NCBI RefSeq assembly: GCF_900343155.1
Contig: NZ_OUNG01000001.1
Coordinates: 62,001-126,000 of the forward strand
DNA: 64,000 nucleotides
From: Lactimicrobium massiliense
Lineage (GTDB): Bacteria; Bacillota_I; Bacilli_A; Erysipelotrichales; Erysipelotrichaceae
Direction: 5' to 3'
The notes below the pieces were generated by a model, which worked only from the letters and a program-made list of their open reading frames with translations, did no database searches and was not told the DNA's origin. Within the stretch, counting starts at the first letter, position 1; every line of letters starts with the position of its first letter. This document shows positions 43,907-53,540 of the stretch, one piece after another. Position numbers and translations under genes: made by a program.

Positions 43907-44453
43907 AGATTCTTGTATGGCAGACCCTGAGCAGTTCTTCAATGTCAAAGATACCGGTCATATTCATGACTGAGGCGACAATCATCAGGCAGCCGTAGCT
44001 GTCAGATAATGCATTGTGGTGATTGAGTTCGATATGAAGATAGTCACACATGTCGCCAAGGCCATGATGCGGCAGCTGTGGAAAGACATGGCGGCTGAGT
44101 TCAACCGTATCAAAATAAGAAAGCACGGGAATGGGTTTGCCGGTATTGAGACATGTGTCCTTGAGGCATTTCATATCGAAGCGGGCATTGTGGGCAGTGA
44201 CCAGTGCACCATCGAGCTGCTTCATCAGATCCGGATAAATCACATCAAACGTCGGGGCATCTTTGACATCCTGGGGATGAATGCCATGGATTCTGACATT
44301 CCATTTTGAAAAGTAAGAGACATTGCTTTCCGGATGAATCAATGTATAGTAGCTTTCTTCGCAGGCACCATCTTCCATGGTGGAGATGCCAACCGAACAT
44401 ACCGATGCACTTGCCTGGTTGGCTGTTTCAAAGTCAATTGCAGCGATCTTCAT
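43896..44453 (-). CDS. DEDDh 3'-5' exonuclease (DnaQ-like)
   Basis: A 185-residue DnaQ-superfamily exonuclease: Exo I AAIDFETA (D7, E9), Exo II VTAHNARFDMKCL (D93 region) and Exo III HHNALSDSYGC with the DEDDh histidine. It is stand-alone, without polymerase or BRCT domains, and may degrade RNA or DNA 3' ends. The ATG overlaps the ArsR stop (ATGA), placing it third in the operon after a membrane protein and an ArsR regulator. Confidence 0.88.
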   Translation of the reverse strand: MKIAAIDFETANQASASVCSVGISTMEDGACEESYYTLIHPESNVSYFSKWNVRIHGIHPQDVKDAPTFDVIYPDLMKQLDGALVTAHNARFDMKCLKDTCLNTGKPIPVLSYFDTVELSRHVFPQLPHHGLGDMCDYLHIELNHHNALSDSYGCLMIVASVMNMTGIFDIEELLRVCHTRIYEL

Positions 44454-44791
44454 TCGCGGATATGATCCAGTGCCATCTTGTAAATATTCTGGATGTGTTC
44501 ATCTGCCATGCGGTAATACACATTCTTGCCGGCTTTGCGGGAAGTAACAAGTTTTGTCTTCTTGAGGGATCCAAGCTGATGGGACACAGCACTCTGGCTC
44601 ATTTCCAGAAGTGCTGAAAGATCGGAAACACACAGTTCCTTTGTAAACAGGACACTCATGATCTTCAAACGCGTACTGTCTGAAAACATCTCAAAGATCA
44701 TGGACAGTTCATCATATTCTTTCTCTTTCAGCATCTGCTTCCGGCAGGCTTCCATTGCCTCGGGATCCACTGCTGCCATCTCTTTCTTCAT
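44450..44791 (-). CDS. ArsR/SmtB-family metal-responsive regulator
   Basis: A 113-residue winged-helix repressor: SMIFEMFSDSTRLKIMSVLF then LCVSDLSALLEMSQSAVSHQ and the wing. Near the end is DEHIQNIYKMALDHIRE, the position of the C-terminal alpha-5 metal site; D and two H (D, H, H, with a further H in DHIRE) fit a CzrA-type Zn/Co site, but no alpha-3 CxC is seen. AGGAGAAAAGC precedes the ATG, which overlaps the upstream membrane-protein stop. No metal transporter sits in the operon; the nearest cation transporter is far away. Confidence 0.87.
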   Translation of the reverse strand: MKKEMAAVDPEAMEACRKQMLKEKEYDELSMIFEMFSDSTRLKIMSVLFTKELCVSDLSALLEMSQSAVSHQLGSLKKTKLVTSRKAGKNVYYRMADEHIQNIYKMALDHIRE

Positions 44792-45249
44792 GCTTTTCTC
44801 CTTCCTGATGACCGCTTCATCTCCTTGCCCGGTGCATACAGATTCATCATGTTGCGGATCCGCATCCGGGAATACATTTCAACACTCTCACTGCTGCCAT
44901 CAACCAGTTCCACAATCACCTGATCACAGGAGCGGTGATACTCATAGTGCCAGGAGACGATTTCATCATAGTAAATCATCGTGCATTCACTGCGGTCGCT
45001 GCGGTTGTACATCAGCATATACTGACTGCCGAATTGCACAAGAATCCGATCCGGCATGACGGTCAGTGCAAATACGGTCAGAATGACCATCGGCAGCGCA
45101 ATGCCAAACATGTATGGCTTCCATATCAGCAATGCAATGCCAATGACAAGACAGATAAACAGCAGCCACCATGGCTTGACCCGGATTGATGCCGCATTGC
45201 GGCGTACTTCATCTGGAACGTTTCTGATTTTAATATACTGCGACTTCAT
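44788..45249 (-). CDS. two-helix membrane protein of unknown function
   Basis: A 153-residue protein with a short polar start, two adjoining membrane helices (LLFICLVIGIALLIW and LPMVILTVFALTV) and a C-terminal beta-rich cytoplasmic region with a basic end (KEMKRSSGRRKA). It resembles YcxB-like or PH-type membrane proteins in layout, without a clear family. The ATG at 45249 has GGGAAG only one base upstream; a TATAAT lies nine bases before the start, which would make the transcript nearly leaderless. A start at 45285 is possible. Its stop overlaps the ArsR start. Confidence 0.6.
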   Translation of the reverse strand: MKSQYIKIRNVPDEVRRNAASIRVKPWWLLFICLVIGIALLIWKPYMFGIALPMVILTVFALTVMPDRILVQFGSQYMLMYNRSDRSECTMIYYDEIVSWHYEYHRSCDQVIVELVDGSSESVEMYSRMRIRNMMNLYAPGKEMKRSSGRRKA

Positions 45250-45332
45250 ACTTCCCTGATTATACACCGTGCTGTGCACTCCCATGCACTGATTTTTCTG
45301 ATGTATCTGCTATACTAGACAGGCAGAAATGA

Positions 45333-46469
<1,137 letters not shown>

Positions 46470-46471
46470 CA

Positions 46472-47518
46472 ATGGATATCAACAATCTGAAAACAAGTGA
46501 TTTTGATTATGATCTGCCTAAGGAGCTGATTGCCCAGACACCGTTAAAGGATCGCACAGGCAGCCGCATGATGGTTGTGCATATGAACAGCGGTGAACTG
46601 GAAGACAAGCATTTCTATGATATCGTGTCATATTTCCATAAGGGAGATGTGCTGGTGCGCAATAACACGCGTGTCATTCCTGCCCGTCTGTATGGTACTA
46701 AGGAAGGCACGGGTGCCCATGTGGAACTGCTGCTGTTAAGGCAGATGGAAGATGATGTGTGGGAGTGTCTGGTTGGCAATGCCCATGTCATCAAGCTTGG
46801 TACGGTTGTTTCCTTCCATGATGGCAGACTGAAGGCAAAGTGTGTGGAAGTGGAAGACAAGGGCCTGCGCAAGTTCAAGATGATCTATGATGGCATCTTC
46901 AATGAGATTCTGGATCAGCTTGGTGAGGTTCCCCTGCCGCCGTATATTCATGAAAAGCTGAATGATCCGGAGCGTTATCAGACGGTATATTCCAAAGTGG
47001 AAGGCAGTGCGGCTGCCCCGACTGCAGGCCTGCACTTCACGCCGGAAATCTTTGCAAAGCTGCGTGAGAAAGGTGTCACAGTCGTAGATGTGACGCTCCA
47101 TGTGGGTCTTGGTACATTCCGCCCAATGGATACAGAGAATGTCAAGGAACATCAGATGCATGCCGAGGTATGCTATATGTCCAAAGAAGCAGCGGACATC
47201 CTGAATCAGGCCAAGGCTGAGGGCAGAAGAATCATTGCCATTGGCACAACTTCTGTCCGTACGCTGGAATCTGTCTGGAACAAGTATGGCAGTTTCCATG
47301 AGTGCACGATGGAGACGCGTCTGTTTATCTATCCGGGCTATCAGTACCATACAATCGATGGCATGTTAACAAACTTTCATCTTCCCAAGAGCACATTGAT
47401 CATGATGATCTGTGCACTGGCTGGCTATGATCTTGTCATGAAGGCTTACAAGCATGCCGTAGATGAGAAGTACCGCTTCTTCTCGTTTGGAGACTGCATG
47501 TTCTTAACCCATGAATGA
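46472..47518 (+). CDS. queA: S-adenosylmethionine:tRNA ribosyltransferase-isomerase
   Basis: A 348-residue QueA: DYDLPKELIAQTPLKDRTGS near the start, SAAAPTAGLHFTPEI in the middle and the C-terminal TNFHLPKSTLIMM. It adds the ribose-derived epoxycyclopentanediol to preQ1 in tRNA, giving epoxyqueuosine. It lies two bases after tgt and overlaps queH by eight bases. Confidence 0.97.
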   Translation: MDINNLKTSDFDYDLPKELIAQTPLKDRTGSRMMVVHMNSGELEDKHFYDIVSYFHKGDVLVRNNTRVIPARLYGTKEGTGAHVELLLLRQMEDDVWECLVGNAHVIKLGTVVSFHDGRLKAKCVEVEDKGLRKFKMIYDGIFNEILDQLGEVPLPPYIHEKLNDPERYQTVYSKVEGSAAAPTAGLHFTPEIFAKLREKGVTVVDVTLHVGLGTFRPMDTENVKEHQMHAEVCYMSKEAADILNQAKAEGRRIIAIGTTSVRTLESVWNKYGSFHECTMETRLFIYPGYQYHTIDGMLTNFHLPKSTLIMMICALAGYDLVMKAYKHAVDEKYRFFSFGDCMFLTHE

Positions 47519-48197
47519 GTCTGAAAAGGAAGAATATCGTACCTATCTGGCCAGCCGGAAATCATCTCAGCGCACCAACTGGTATCTGAAATCACTGGAT
47601 GAATTGAAGCAGGTAAAGGCATCCGGCACAAAGCCAAAGCTGCTGATGCATGCCTGCTGCGGGCCGTGTGCAGGATGGCCGCTGGAATTTCTGCATGATT
47701 ATTTTGACATCACGATTCTCTACAACAATTCCAACATCTACCCTGCCAGTGAATATCAGCGGCGTGAACAGGAGCTGGAACGGCTGCTGCCATTATTAGG
47801 TATGGATGATGTCAAAGTTGTTGTACCGCCGTATGACAATGCCGCGTATACAAGAGAAGTGCTCAGTGCACGGGCGGATGATCCGGAAGGATGGAAGCGG
47901 TGTTTTGGCTGCTATCGGGCACGAATGAAAGAGGGCTTTGCGTATGCCCATGCGCATGGCTTTGGCTGGTTTACGACAGTGATGACAATCTCCCGCCAGA
48001 AAGACAGCCAGGTATTGAATCAGATTGGTCTTGAACTGGCGAAAGACTATCCGGATATCCACTACTTTGTATCAGATTTCAAGAAAAAAGGCGGACAGGT
48101 CCGCCGGGATGAAATTGTTTCAGAGTTTAACCTGTATCACCAGGATTACTGTGGATGCATTTACTCCTATCATGAAAGACACCAGCATGATGAATAA
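47511..48197 (+). CDS. queH: epoxyqueuosine reductase QueH
   Basis: A 228-residue QueH (DUF208), the cobalamin-independent alternative to QueG. The Fe-S and metal cysteines are visible: MHACCGPCAGWP near residue 44, KRCFGCYRARM near 130 and DYCGCIYSY near the end. It reduces epoxyqueuosine to queuosine. The ATG overlaps the end of queA. With tgt and queA it completes the last three steps; preQ1 must come from genes elsewhere or by uptake. Confidence 0.95.
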   Translation: MNESEKEEYRTYLASRKSSQRTNWYLKSLDELKQVKASGTKPKLLMHACCGPCAGWPLEFLHDYFDITILYNNSNIYPASEYQRREQELERLLPLLGMDDVKVVVPPYDNAAYTREVLSARADDPEGWKRCFGCYRARMKEGFAYAHAHGFGWFTTVMTISRQKDSQVLNQIGLELAKDYPDIHYFVSDFKKKGGQVRRDEIVSEFNLYHQDYCGCIYSYHERHQHDE

Positions 48198-48217
48198 TCA
48201 TGCCAGTGTCTTTTTTT
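48177..48217 (+). terminator. terminator of the queuosine operon
   Basis: AGACAC (48177-48182) pairs with GTGTCT (48206-48211) and GCATGAT with ATCATGC inside it, followed by T to 48217. The stem overlaps the queH stop. Confidence 0.88.
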
Positions 48218-48224
48218 GTATCTG

Positions 48225-48539
48225 TTATTCTTCTTCGCTGTCTTTCATGGCATCCAGCTTTTCCTGCAGCATATCCACAAGCTTCTTCTTCGAGCGGATC
48301 AATTCCATGACATCTTCCACATCGGACATCTGGGCATTGTTTTCCTTTGCCTCATAGTATGCCTGGCCAAGCTTTGTATATGCCTTGGTAATATCGCGCT
48401 GGTTCTGACCGATTTCAGACTGCAGCTTCATCTTCTTTGTCTGGAAGTCTGCCACATCCTTTACTTTCTGTACGCCAACGTTGACATACTTTGCGACCAT
48501 ATCTGCGAAATCATTAAACTGCTTGTCAAAATCACTCAT
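48225..48539 (-). CDS. coiled-coil protein downstream of a TetR gene
   Basis: A 104-residue, highly charged and helical protein (about 30% acidic and basic residues) with no membrane segment: KVKDVADFQTKKMKLQSEIG and MELIRSKKKLVDMLQEKLDA show heptad-like spacing. I do not recognise a named family; small proteins of this kind are common in Bacillota. The ATG at 48539 lies eight bases from GGA and overlaps the TetR stop by eight bases, so it is translationally coupled and may work with the regulator or be its target. Confidence 0.7.
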   Translation of the reverse strand: MSDFDKQFNDFADMVAKYVNVGVQKVKDVADFQTKKMKLQSEIGQNQRDITKAYTKLGQAYYEAKENNAQMSDVEDVMELIRSKKKLVDMLQEKLDAMKDSEEE

Positions 48540-49110
48540 TGTTTTCATCCTTTCCGGATCTGTTGATCAGATCCCATACAATCTCTTTGATCTTCTCAGC
48601 ATCTCTGTCACCCTTGGATACCATGTAGGCAATCCCGCCGGTAATCAGATCTGCATAATAATCTGCGTCACAGATGGCTGTTTTCTTGATACGGTTTCCC
48701 TCTTCCAACAGCTTTCTTAACGCCCTGGAACTGGCCTGCTTTGCCTCATGCACACTGCGGCTGCTCAGCGCAGACAGATCCACATCATCCCGCTTACCTT
48801 TCAGCTTTGCGTCCATATCCGCAAAAGACTGAATGCAGTTGTCTATGAACTGATCCACCTGCTGCTTCCAGTCGGTGCTGCTCATATCCTTCATCATTGA
48901 CTGATTGAATGCATCATTGTATTTCTGGCTGATGGCATCAATCACATCATCCTTTGACTTGAAGTAGTAATAGAACAGTCCCTTGGCAACATCAAGTTCC
49001 TTCACGATGTTATTCACTGTCGTGTCCATGATGCCGTTCTCCTTGAACAGCTTCTCCGCCGCATCCACGAATTCCTGTTTTCTCTCTTCTGTGTTCTTAC
49101 TGTCTTTCAT
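48532..49110 (-). CDS. TetR/AcrR-family regulator
   Basis: A 192-residue TetR regulator with the typical N-terminal domain: ERKQEFVDAAEKLFKENGIM, TTVNNIVKELDVAKGLFYYY and FKSKDDVIDA. The C-terminal ligand domain is helical. AGGAGGTATCC precedes the ATG at 49110, which rules out the earlier start. It forms an operon with the coiled-coil gene and is divergent from rlmA. Its ligand is unknown. Confidence 0.88.
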   Translation of the reverse strand: MKDSKNTEERKQEFVDAAEKLFKENGIMDTTVNNIVKELDVAKGLFYYYFKSKDDVIDAISQKYNDAFNQSMMKDMSSTDWKQQVDQFIDNCIQSFADMDAKLKGKRDDVDLSALSSRSVHEAKQASSRALRKLLEEGNRIKKTAICDADYYADLITGGIAYMVSKGDRDAEKIKEIVWDLINRSGKDENNE

Positions 49111-49188
49111 GGATACCTCCTGGATGTTATATAGCATATGACTGACTCCCAGTCAATATTCTTTCTGTCAGCGTACTGCTGATTTTGT

Positions 49189-49200
49189 TACAATAGAGCC
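49189..49200 (+). promoter_or_regulatory. extended -10 directly before rlmA
   Basis: TGTTACAAT (extended -10; TACAAT at 49189-49194) ends six bases before the ATG at 49201, and no ribosome binding site exists in between. The transcript would be leaderless. Confidence 0.6.
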
Positions 49201-49989
49201 ATGCAAATATTATGTCCGATCTGTCATCAGCCTTTATCTCATCAGGACCATCAGGCCGCCTGTCCAAACGGCCATTGCTTTGACTATGCCTCCAGCGGTT
49301 ATCTGAACCTGTTTCTTTCGCAGAAGAAAGCCCATGGCGACAATAAGGAAATGATTCAGGCCAGAAGTGCATTCCTTGCCAGCGGGGCCTATGGCTTTCT
49401 GCGGGATGCACTTGTCAAAGAAATCGAAGCATATCATCCGGATACATTTCTGGATCTTGCCTGTGGGGAAGGCTATTACACACAGAAGATTCCTGCAAAT
49501 CAGAAATATGGCATTGATCTGTCCAAGGATGCTTTGAAGCACGCTGCCAGACATGATTCATCCACACAGTATGTGCTGGCATCCATCTTTGATCTGCCCT
49601 TTCCTGATGCATGTGCCAATCTGATTCTGACCTGCTTTGCCCCTTTTGCAAAAGATGAAATCGAAAGACTGCTTGTGCCAGGCGGGCATTTTGTCTTTGT
49701 TACACCAGGGCCTGATCATCTGATTGAGATGAAGCAGATTCTCTATGAAAAGCCCTACCGCAATGTCATCAAGCTGCTGGATACCTCCCTGGTACTGACG
49801 GATCAAAAGGTCATTACAGACACATTTTGTGTTGCCGCAGATCTGATGCATGCCTTGTTTGCCATGACGCCCTATGCTTATAAAACCGGGATCAAAGGAA
49901 AAGAAAAACTGGCACAGGCAGGCTCATTTCCTCTTACCGGCCAGTTTGTCATACGTACCTATCAGAAGCAGCCAGAAAAAAGCCTGTGA
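49201..49989 (+). CDS. rlmA: 23S rRNA (guanine-N1) methyltransferase, RlmA-like
   Basis: A 262-residue protein with the RlmA zinc finger at its start (CPIC at residues 5-8, C21 and H25 in ACPNGHCFD) and a SAM-binding domain: FLDLACGEGYYT, SKDALKHAAR and CFAPFAKDEIERLL. It methylates a guanine of 23S rRNA helix 35. The ATG lies six bases after a -10 box, so the message seems leaderless. Its stop codon lies inside a bidirectional terminator shared with the convergent gene. Confidence 0.9.
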   Translation: MQILCPICHQPLSHQDHQAACPNGHCFDYASSGYLNLFLSQKKAHGDNKEMIQARSAFLASGAYGFLRDALVKEIEAYHPDTFLDLACGEGYYTQKIPANQKYGIDLSKDALKHAARHDSSTQYVLASIFDLPFPDACANLILTCFAPFAKDEIERLLVPGGHFVFVTPGPDHLIEMKQILYEKPYRNVIKLLDTSLVLTDQKVITDTFCVAADLMHALFAMTPYAYKTGIKGKEKLAQAGSFPLTGQFVIRTYQKQPEKSL

Positions 49990-50007
49990 AATGTCACAGG
50001 CTGTTTT
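49976..50007. terminator. bidirectional terminator carrying both stop codons
   Basis: AGCCTGTGA (49981-49989) pairs with TCACAGGCT (49994-50002), flanked by A on the left and T on the right. The rlmA stop TGA (49987-49989) and the convergent gene's stop (49994-49996) are both in the stem. Confidence 0.85.
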
Positions 50008-50515
50008 CTTCTGGTTTTTCATTTTCGCATGTGGAAACAACAGCATTGCGCTGCTGCAGAGCATCATGGTTCTGCATCTTTTTCAGGCTCGCTCTGACTT
50101 CTTCTTTCAGCAGTTTCAGGACATAATCCGTTGACAGAGAAAGATGGGATGCCAACAGATTGACTGGTTTACGCTGGACATACGCGCGCCACAGAAGAGC
50201 CCGGCAGCCAGGATCAGGTATATTCTCCAGTACCGTAATAATGTACTGGATCCTGCCCAATACCTGCTGAATTTCCTGTTCTGTCAGGTCTTTCTGATGC
50301 ATGATTTCCAACCGCGGATCAGACGATGGCTGGTGATTGTCCTTTCCCATGACCTTGGTAAGATCAACAGAATGTACCCCCTCGGCATTGTGAATCAGCT
50401 GCCTGCGGTGCAGCTGCAGCTGCTGCAGTCTGCCAAGATCATTGAAGTAACCATGACATGCTTTTTTAAAATACGCAAATGTATACTGATCTGTGCACTC
50501 ACTGTCCATCGTCAT
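49994..50515 (-). CDS. HTH protein with sigma-70 region 4-like C-terminus
   Basis: A 173-residue protein with no membrane segment. A helical N-terminus (LGRLQQLQLHRRQLIHNAEG) precedes a C-terminal helix-turn-helix: VNLLASHLSLSTDYVLKLLK, like region 4 of sigma factors and phage ArpU/RinA activators. Function is unknown. The ATG overlaps the upstream HTH gene by 17 bases, and both are co-directional with fumAB and malic enzyme. Confidence 0.6.
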   Translation of the reverse strand: MTMDSECTDQYTFAYFKKACHGYFNDLGRLQQLQLHRRQLIHNAEGVHSVDLTKVMGKDNHQPSSDPRLEIMHQKDLTEQEIQQVLGRIQYIITVLENIPDPGCRALLWRAYVQRKPVNLLASHLSLSTDYVLKLLKEEVRASLKKMQNHDALQQRNAVVSTCENEKPEENSL

Positions 50516-50906
50516 ATACCTTCTTCATCCACTTATCCATTGCATATTGCAGCTGCCTTCTGGAAATGTGCAGACGGCTGGCGAGATCTTCCTGTGTATC
50601 CAGTTCAATAAAGTGATGCCACAGAATCTGCCTGGCAGATGTCCCGCACAGATTCTCCACGGCTTCAAAGACCTTCTCGATTCTTGCAATGTCTTCCAGC
50701 AGATACTGATACAGTTCCAGCTCTCCATAGCCGGTATCATCAGCGACACCGATCTTGATCAGATCAGGTGAAAACGGCATATTCTTAAAATCCGGATGTT
50801 CTTTTTCAATGCGCTGTACTTCCGCTTTTTCATGCAGATACAGCCGTCCGGATATTCGGATTGATGTCAGCCAACTTCGATAGCTGCTGTCCTGTGCTTG
50901 TGTCAT
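50499..50906 (-). CDS. HTH protein, partner of the following gene
   Basis: A 135-residue, mainly helical protein. The C-terminal segment TQEDLASRLHISRRQLQYAM has the look of a helix-turn-helix that recognises DNA, again like region 4. It has no close named family. GGGGTGGGGAAAT precedes the ATG at 50906; a GTG four codons earlier is a less likely start. It lies 27 bases after malic enzyme with no terminator visible, so it may be read as part of that operon. Confidence 0.55.
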   Translation of the reverse strand: MTQAQDSSYRSWLTSIRISGRLYLHEKAEVQRIEKEHPDFKNMPFSPDLIKIGVADDTGYGELELYQYLLEDIARIEKVFEAVENLCGTSARQILWHHFIELDTQEDLASRLHISRRQLQYAMDKWMKKVYDDGQ

Positions 50907-50933
50907 ATATTTCCCCACCCCTGTTATGCGTAT

Positions 50934-52115
50934 TTATGAACGTACAAAGCCAGACCGAACGGCTTCATTGGCAACTGCCTTGGCAACTGCCGGTACAACC
51001 CTCTCATCAAACGGCGATGCAATAATGTGATCTGTACTGAGATCCTTCTCATCAATCAATGAGGCAATGGCCATGGATGCTGCAATCTTCATGTCTTCCG
51101 TGATTCTGGTCGCATGGGCATCCAGGGCACCGCGGAACAGACCCGGGAAAGCAAGCAGATTGTTCACCTGATTAGGATTGTCGCTTCTGCCTGTACCCAC
51201 GATCCATGCCCCGGCATCCTTGGCTTCCTGATATGTGATTTCCGGTTCCGGATTGGCCATCGGGAAGACAATATTCTTTTCATGCATGGACGCGACCATT
51301 TCTTTGGTCACAAGGCGCGGTGCAGAAACACCAATGAAGATATCCGCATCTTTCAGTCCTTCCGCAAGGCTTTGATAATCACGTCCATCGAGGTTGACAT
51401 ACTGCAGCAGTTCCTGTCGCAGGCCGTCATATTCTTCACGGTGTGAAGGACGCAGGCAGCCGTTGATATCAAAGGCATAGATGTGATGGAAGCCATAATG
51501 GTACAGCATCCGGATGATACTGGATCCGGCAGCACCGGTGCCGCTGATGACCACCTTCATGTTCTCCGGTTTTTCATGGCGCAGCTTGAGTGCATTGATC
51601 AATGCCGCAAGAACCACAATGGCAGTGCCATGCTGGTCATCATGGAAGACCGGGATATGCATCTGCTCGATCAGTGTGCGCTCAATGGTCACACAGCGCG
51701 GTGCCGAGATATCTTCCAGGCAGATGGCACCAAAGCTTGGTTCCAGTGCTTTGACGATGTTGATGATTTCCTGAGGATCCTTGGTGTTCAGACAGATCGG
51801 CCAGCCGTCAATGCCGGCAAACCGCTTCATCAGGAGCGCCTTGCCTTCCATAACCGGCAATGCGGCCTGGGCACCGATATCACCTAAGCCAAGTACGGCC
51901 GTGCCATCTGAAACAACTGCTACCGTATTGCCGCGGTCGGTATACTTATAGCTGTTTTCAGGGTTTTTCTGGATTTCCAGGCATGGCTGGGCAACACCTG
52001 GCGTGTAGGCAATAGAAAGATCATGGGCATCCTGACAGGGAACCTTTGGCTCCACTTTCAGCTTGCCATGATAGCGTGCATGCATTTGCAAAGATTCTTC
52101 ATAAAGATCGCTCAT
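50934..52115 (-). CDS. NAD-dependent malic enzyme
   Basis: A 393-residue malic enzyme of the short bacterial type. [15 protein letters not shown] near the start contains the catalytic tyrosine region, the lysine lies in [12 protein letters not shown], and metal ligands are in LEDISAPRC and [10 protein letters not shown]. The Rossmann loop is [13 protein letters not shown]. It decarboxylates malate to pyruvate. GGAAGCCAGTT precedes the ATG, which overlaps the fumarase beta stop (ATGA), so malate made by the fumarase would be used by this enzyme. NAD or NADP preference is not certain. Confidence 0.92.
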   Translation of the reverse strand: MSDLYEESLQMHARYHGKLKVEPKVPCQDAHDLSIAYTPGVAQPCLEIQKNPENSYKYTDRGNTVAVVSDGTAVLGLGDIGAQAALPVMEGKALLMKRFAGIDGWPICLNTKDPQEIINIVKALEPSFGAICLEDISAPRCVTIERTLIEQMHIPVFHDDQHGTAIVVLAALINALKLRHEKPENMKVVISGTGAAGSSIIRMLYHYGFHHIYAFDINGCLRPSHREEYDGLRQELLQYVNLDGRDYQSLAEGLKDADIFIGVSAPRLVTKEMVASMHEKNIVFPMANPEPEITYQEAKDAGAWIVGTGRSDNPNQVNNLLAFPGLFRGALDAHATRITEDMKIAASMAIASLIDEKDLSTDHIIASPFDERVVPAVAKAVANEAVRSGFVRS

Positions 52116-52651
52116 AACTGGCTTCCTTTCGTATCATAAATATCATTTCCGCTGGCATCGATGCCGACAAAACACGGCAGATCTTTCACAGTCAGCTTTC
52201 TGACTGCTTCAGAAAGAAGATCGTCAAAGGCGATGGTTTCACACGATGTGATGCAGTGTGACATCAAAGCACCTGCTCCCCCGACCGCGATGAAATAGAT
52301 GGCTTTGTTGCGGACAATGGCTTCTTTGACAGCTTCACAACGGCGTCCTTTGCCAATCGTTGCCTTCAGGCCAAGGTCCAGCAGTTTGGGTGTGTAAACA
52401 TCCATGCGGGAAGAAGTTGTCGGACCGGCTGAGCCAATCAGATGGCGGTCATCACCGGGTGTTGGATCAACGTAGTAAATGACACTGCCATTGAGATCAA
52501 ATGGCAGCGGCTTACCCTCTTTGATTAACTGGGCCATCCGCTTATGGGCAGCATCTCTGGCTGTATAAATGACGCCTGACAATAATACGCCATCACCGGC
52601 ATGCAGGCTGGCAATTTCTTCTTCCGTCAGCGGCAGATGAATTTCTTTCAT
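52112..52651 (-). CDS. class I fumarate hydratase, beta subunit
   Basis: A 179-residue C-terminal subunit (FumC-terminal domain, PF05683): LHAGDGVLLSGVIYTARDAAH, then IGSAGPTTSSRMDVYTP and VGGAGALMSHCI. It pairs with the alpha subunit to form the Fe-S fumarase, which interconverts fumarate and malate. TGATG coupling: the ATG at 52651 shares its A with the alpha-subunit stop. Confidence 0.93.
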   Translation of the reverse strand: MKEIHLPLTEEEIASLHAGDGVLLSGVIYTARDAAHKRMAQLIKEGKPLPFDLNGSVIYYVDPTPGDDRHLIGSAGPTTSSRMDVYTPKLLDLGLKATIGKGRRCEAVKEAIVRNKAIYFIAVGGAGALMSHCITSCETIAFDDLLSEAVRKLTVKDLPCFVGIDASGNDIYDTKGSQL

Positions 52652-53490
52652 CACAGCACGATCCTTTCATGGCGGCAGGCATGGCAGCAGATATTGACTG
52701 CACATGGCAGGCCGGCAATATGGGTTGGATAATACTCTGCCTGTACTTTCAGTACAGTAGTGTGTCCATGCAGGCCCATGGGGCCGATATTAAGTTTGTT
52801 AGCTTCACGCAGCAGTTGCTTTTCCAGATCTGCATATTGTGGATCCGGATTGCTTTGCGACAATGGACGCAGCAGTGCTTTCTTGGCAAGATATGCACTG
52901 TAGTCAAAGGTGCCGCCGATGCCGATACCGACAACCATCGGCGGGCAGGCATTGGGACCGGCTGCCTTGATCGTATCCAGCACAAACTGCTTGACACCAT
53001 CCAGTCCTTCGGCAGGTTTCAGCATCTTGAGTGCTGACATATTCTCTGAGCCAAAGCCCTTTGCCATCAGATCAATCTGGAAAGTATCTCCTTCCACAAC
53101 AGTGGTATAGATGATGGCAGGTGTATTGTCACCGGTATTATGGCGCGCAAACAGCGGGTCATCCACAGCAGAGGCACGCAGATGATTCTTTGTGTATCCT
53201 TGTGAAACACCTTTCTGGATGTTTTCAACAAGAGAACCGTCTATGTGGATATCCTGTCCAAGTGTGACATAGGCAGTCACAAGGCCAGTATCCTGACAGA
53301 TGGGCAGATGTTCTCTGACAGCCACATCCGCATTTTCCAGCAGGATATCCATGACCTGGGCTGAGATGCCGGTTTCCTGACTCCTGGCATCCTTGAGGGA
53401 CTGATAGACATCCGGCTGATAATAGACGGCCATATGGCCGCATGCATCAGAAATCAATGGAACCAATTGCGCAGCTTCAATTTCTCTCAT
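52651..53490 (-). CDS. class I fumarate hydratase, alpha subunit
   Basis: A 279-residue subunit with the Fe-S cysteines in LPICQDTGL (about residue 65), ACPPMVVGIGIGG and the C-terminal NICCHACRH. Together with the beta subunit it makes oxygen-sensitive 4Fe-4S fumarase. It is the first gene of fumA-fumB-malic enzyme, likely followed by the two HTH genes. The order fits conversion of fumarate to pyruvate. The 50-base gap upstream carries a possible promoter; no strong match is visible. Confidence 0.93.
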   Translation of the reverse strand: MREIEAAQLVPLISDACGHMAVYYQPDVYQSLKDARSQETGISAQVMDILLENADVAVREHLPICQDTGLVTAYVTLGQDIHIDGSLVENIQKGVSQGYTKNHLRASAVDDPLFARHNTGDNTPAIIYTTVVEGDTFQIDLMAKGFGSENMSALKMLKPAEGLDGVKQFVLDTIKAAGPNACPPMVVGIGIGGTFDYSAYLAKKALLRPLSQSNPDPQYADLEKQLLREANKLNIGPMGLHGHTTVLKVQAEYYPTHIAGLPCAVNICCHACRHERIVL

Positions 53491-53540
53491 AGGATTATTT
53501 TAGTACAAACAAGCCTTGTTTTCTATCTTGAGCAGCCCAT

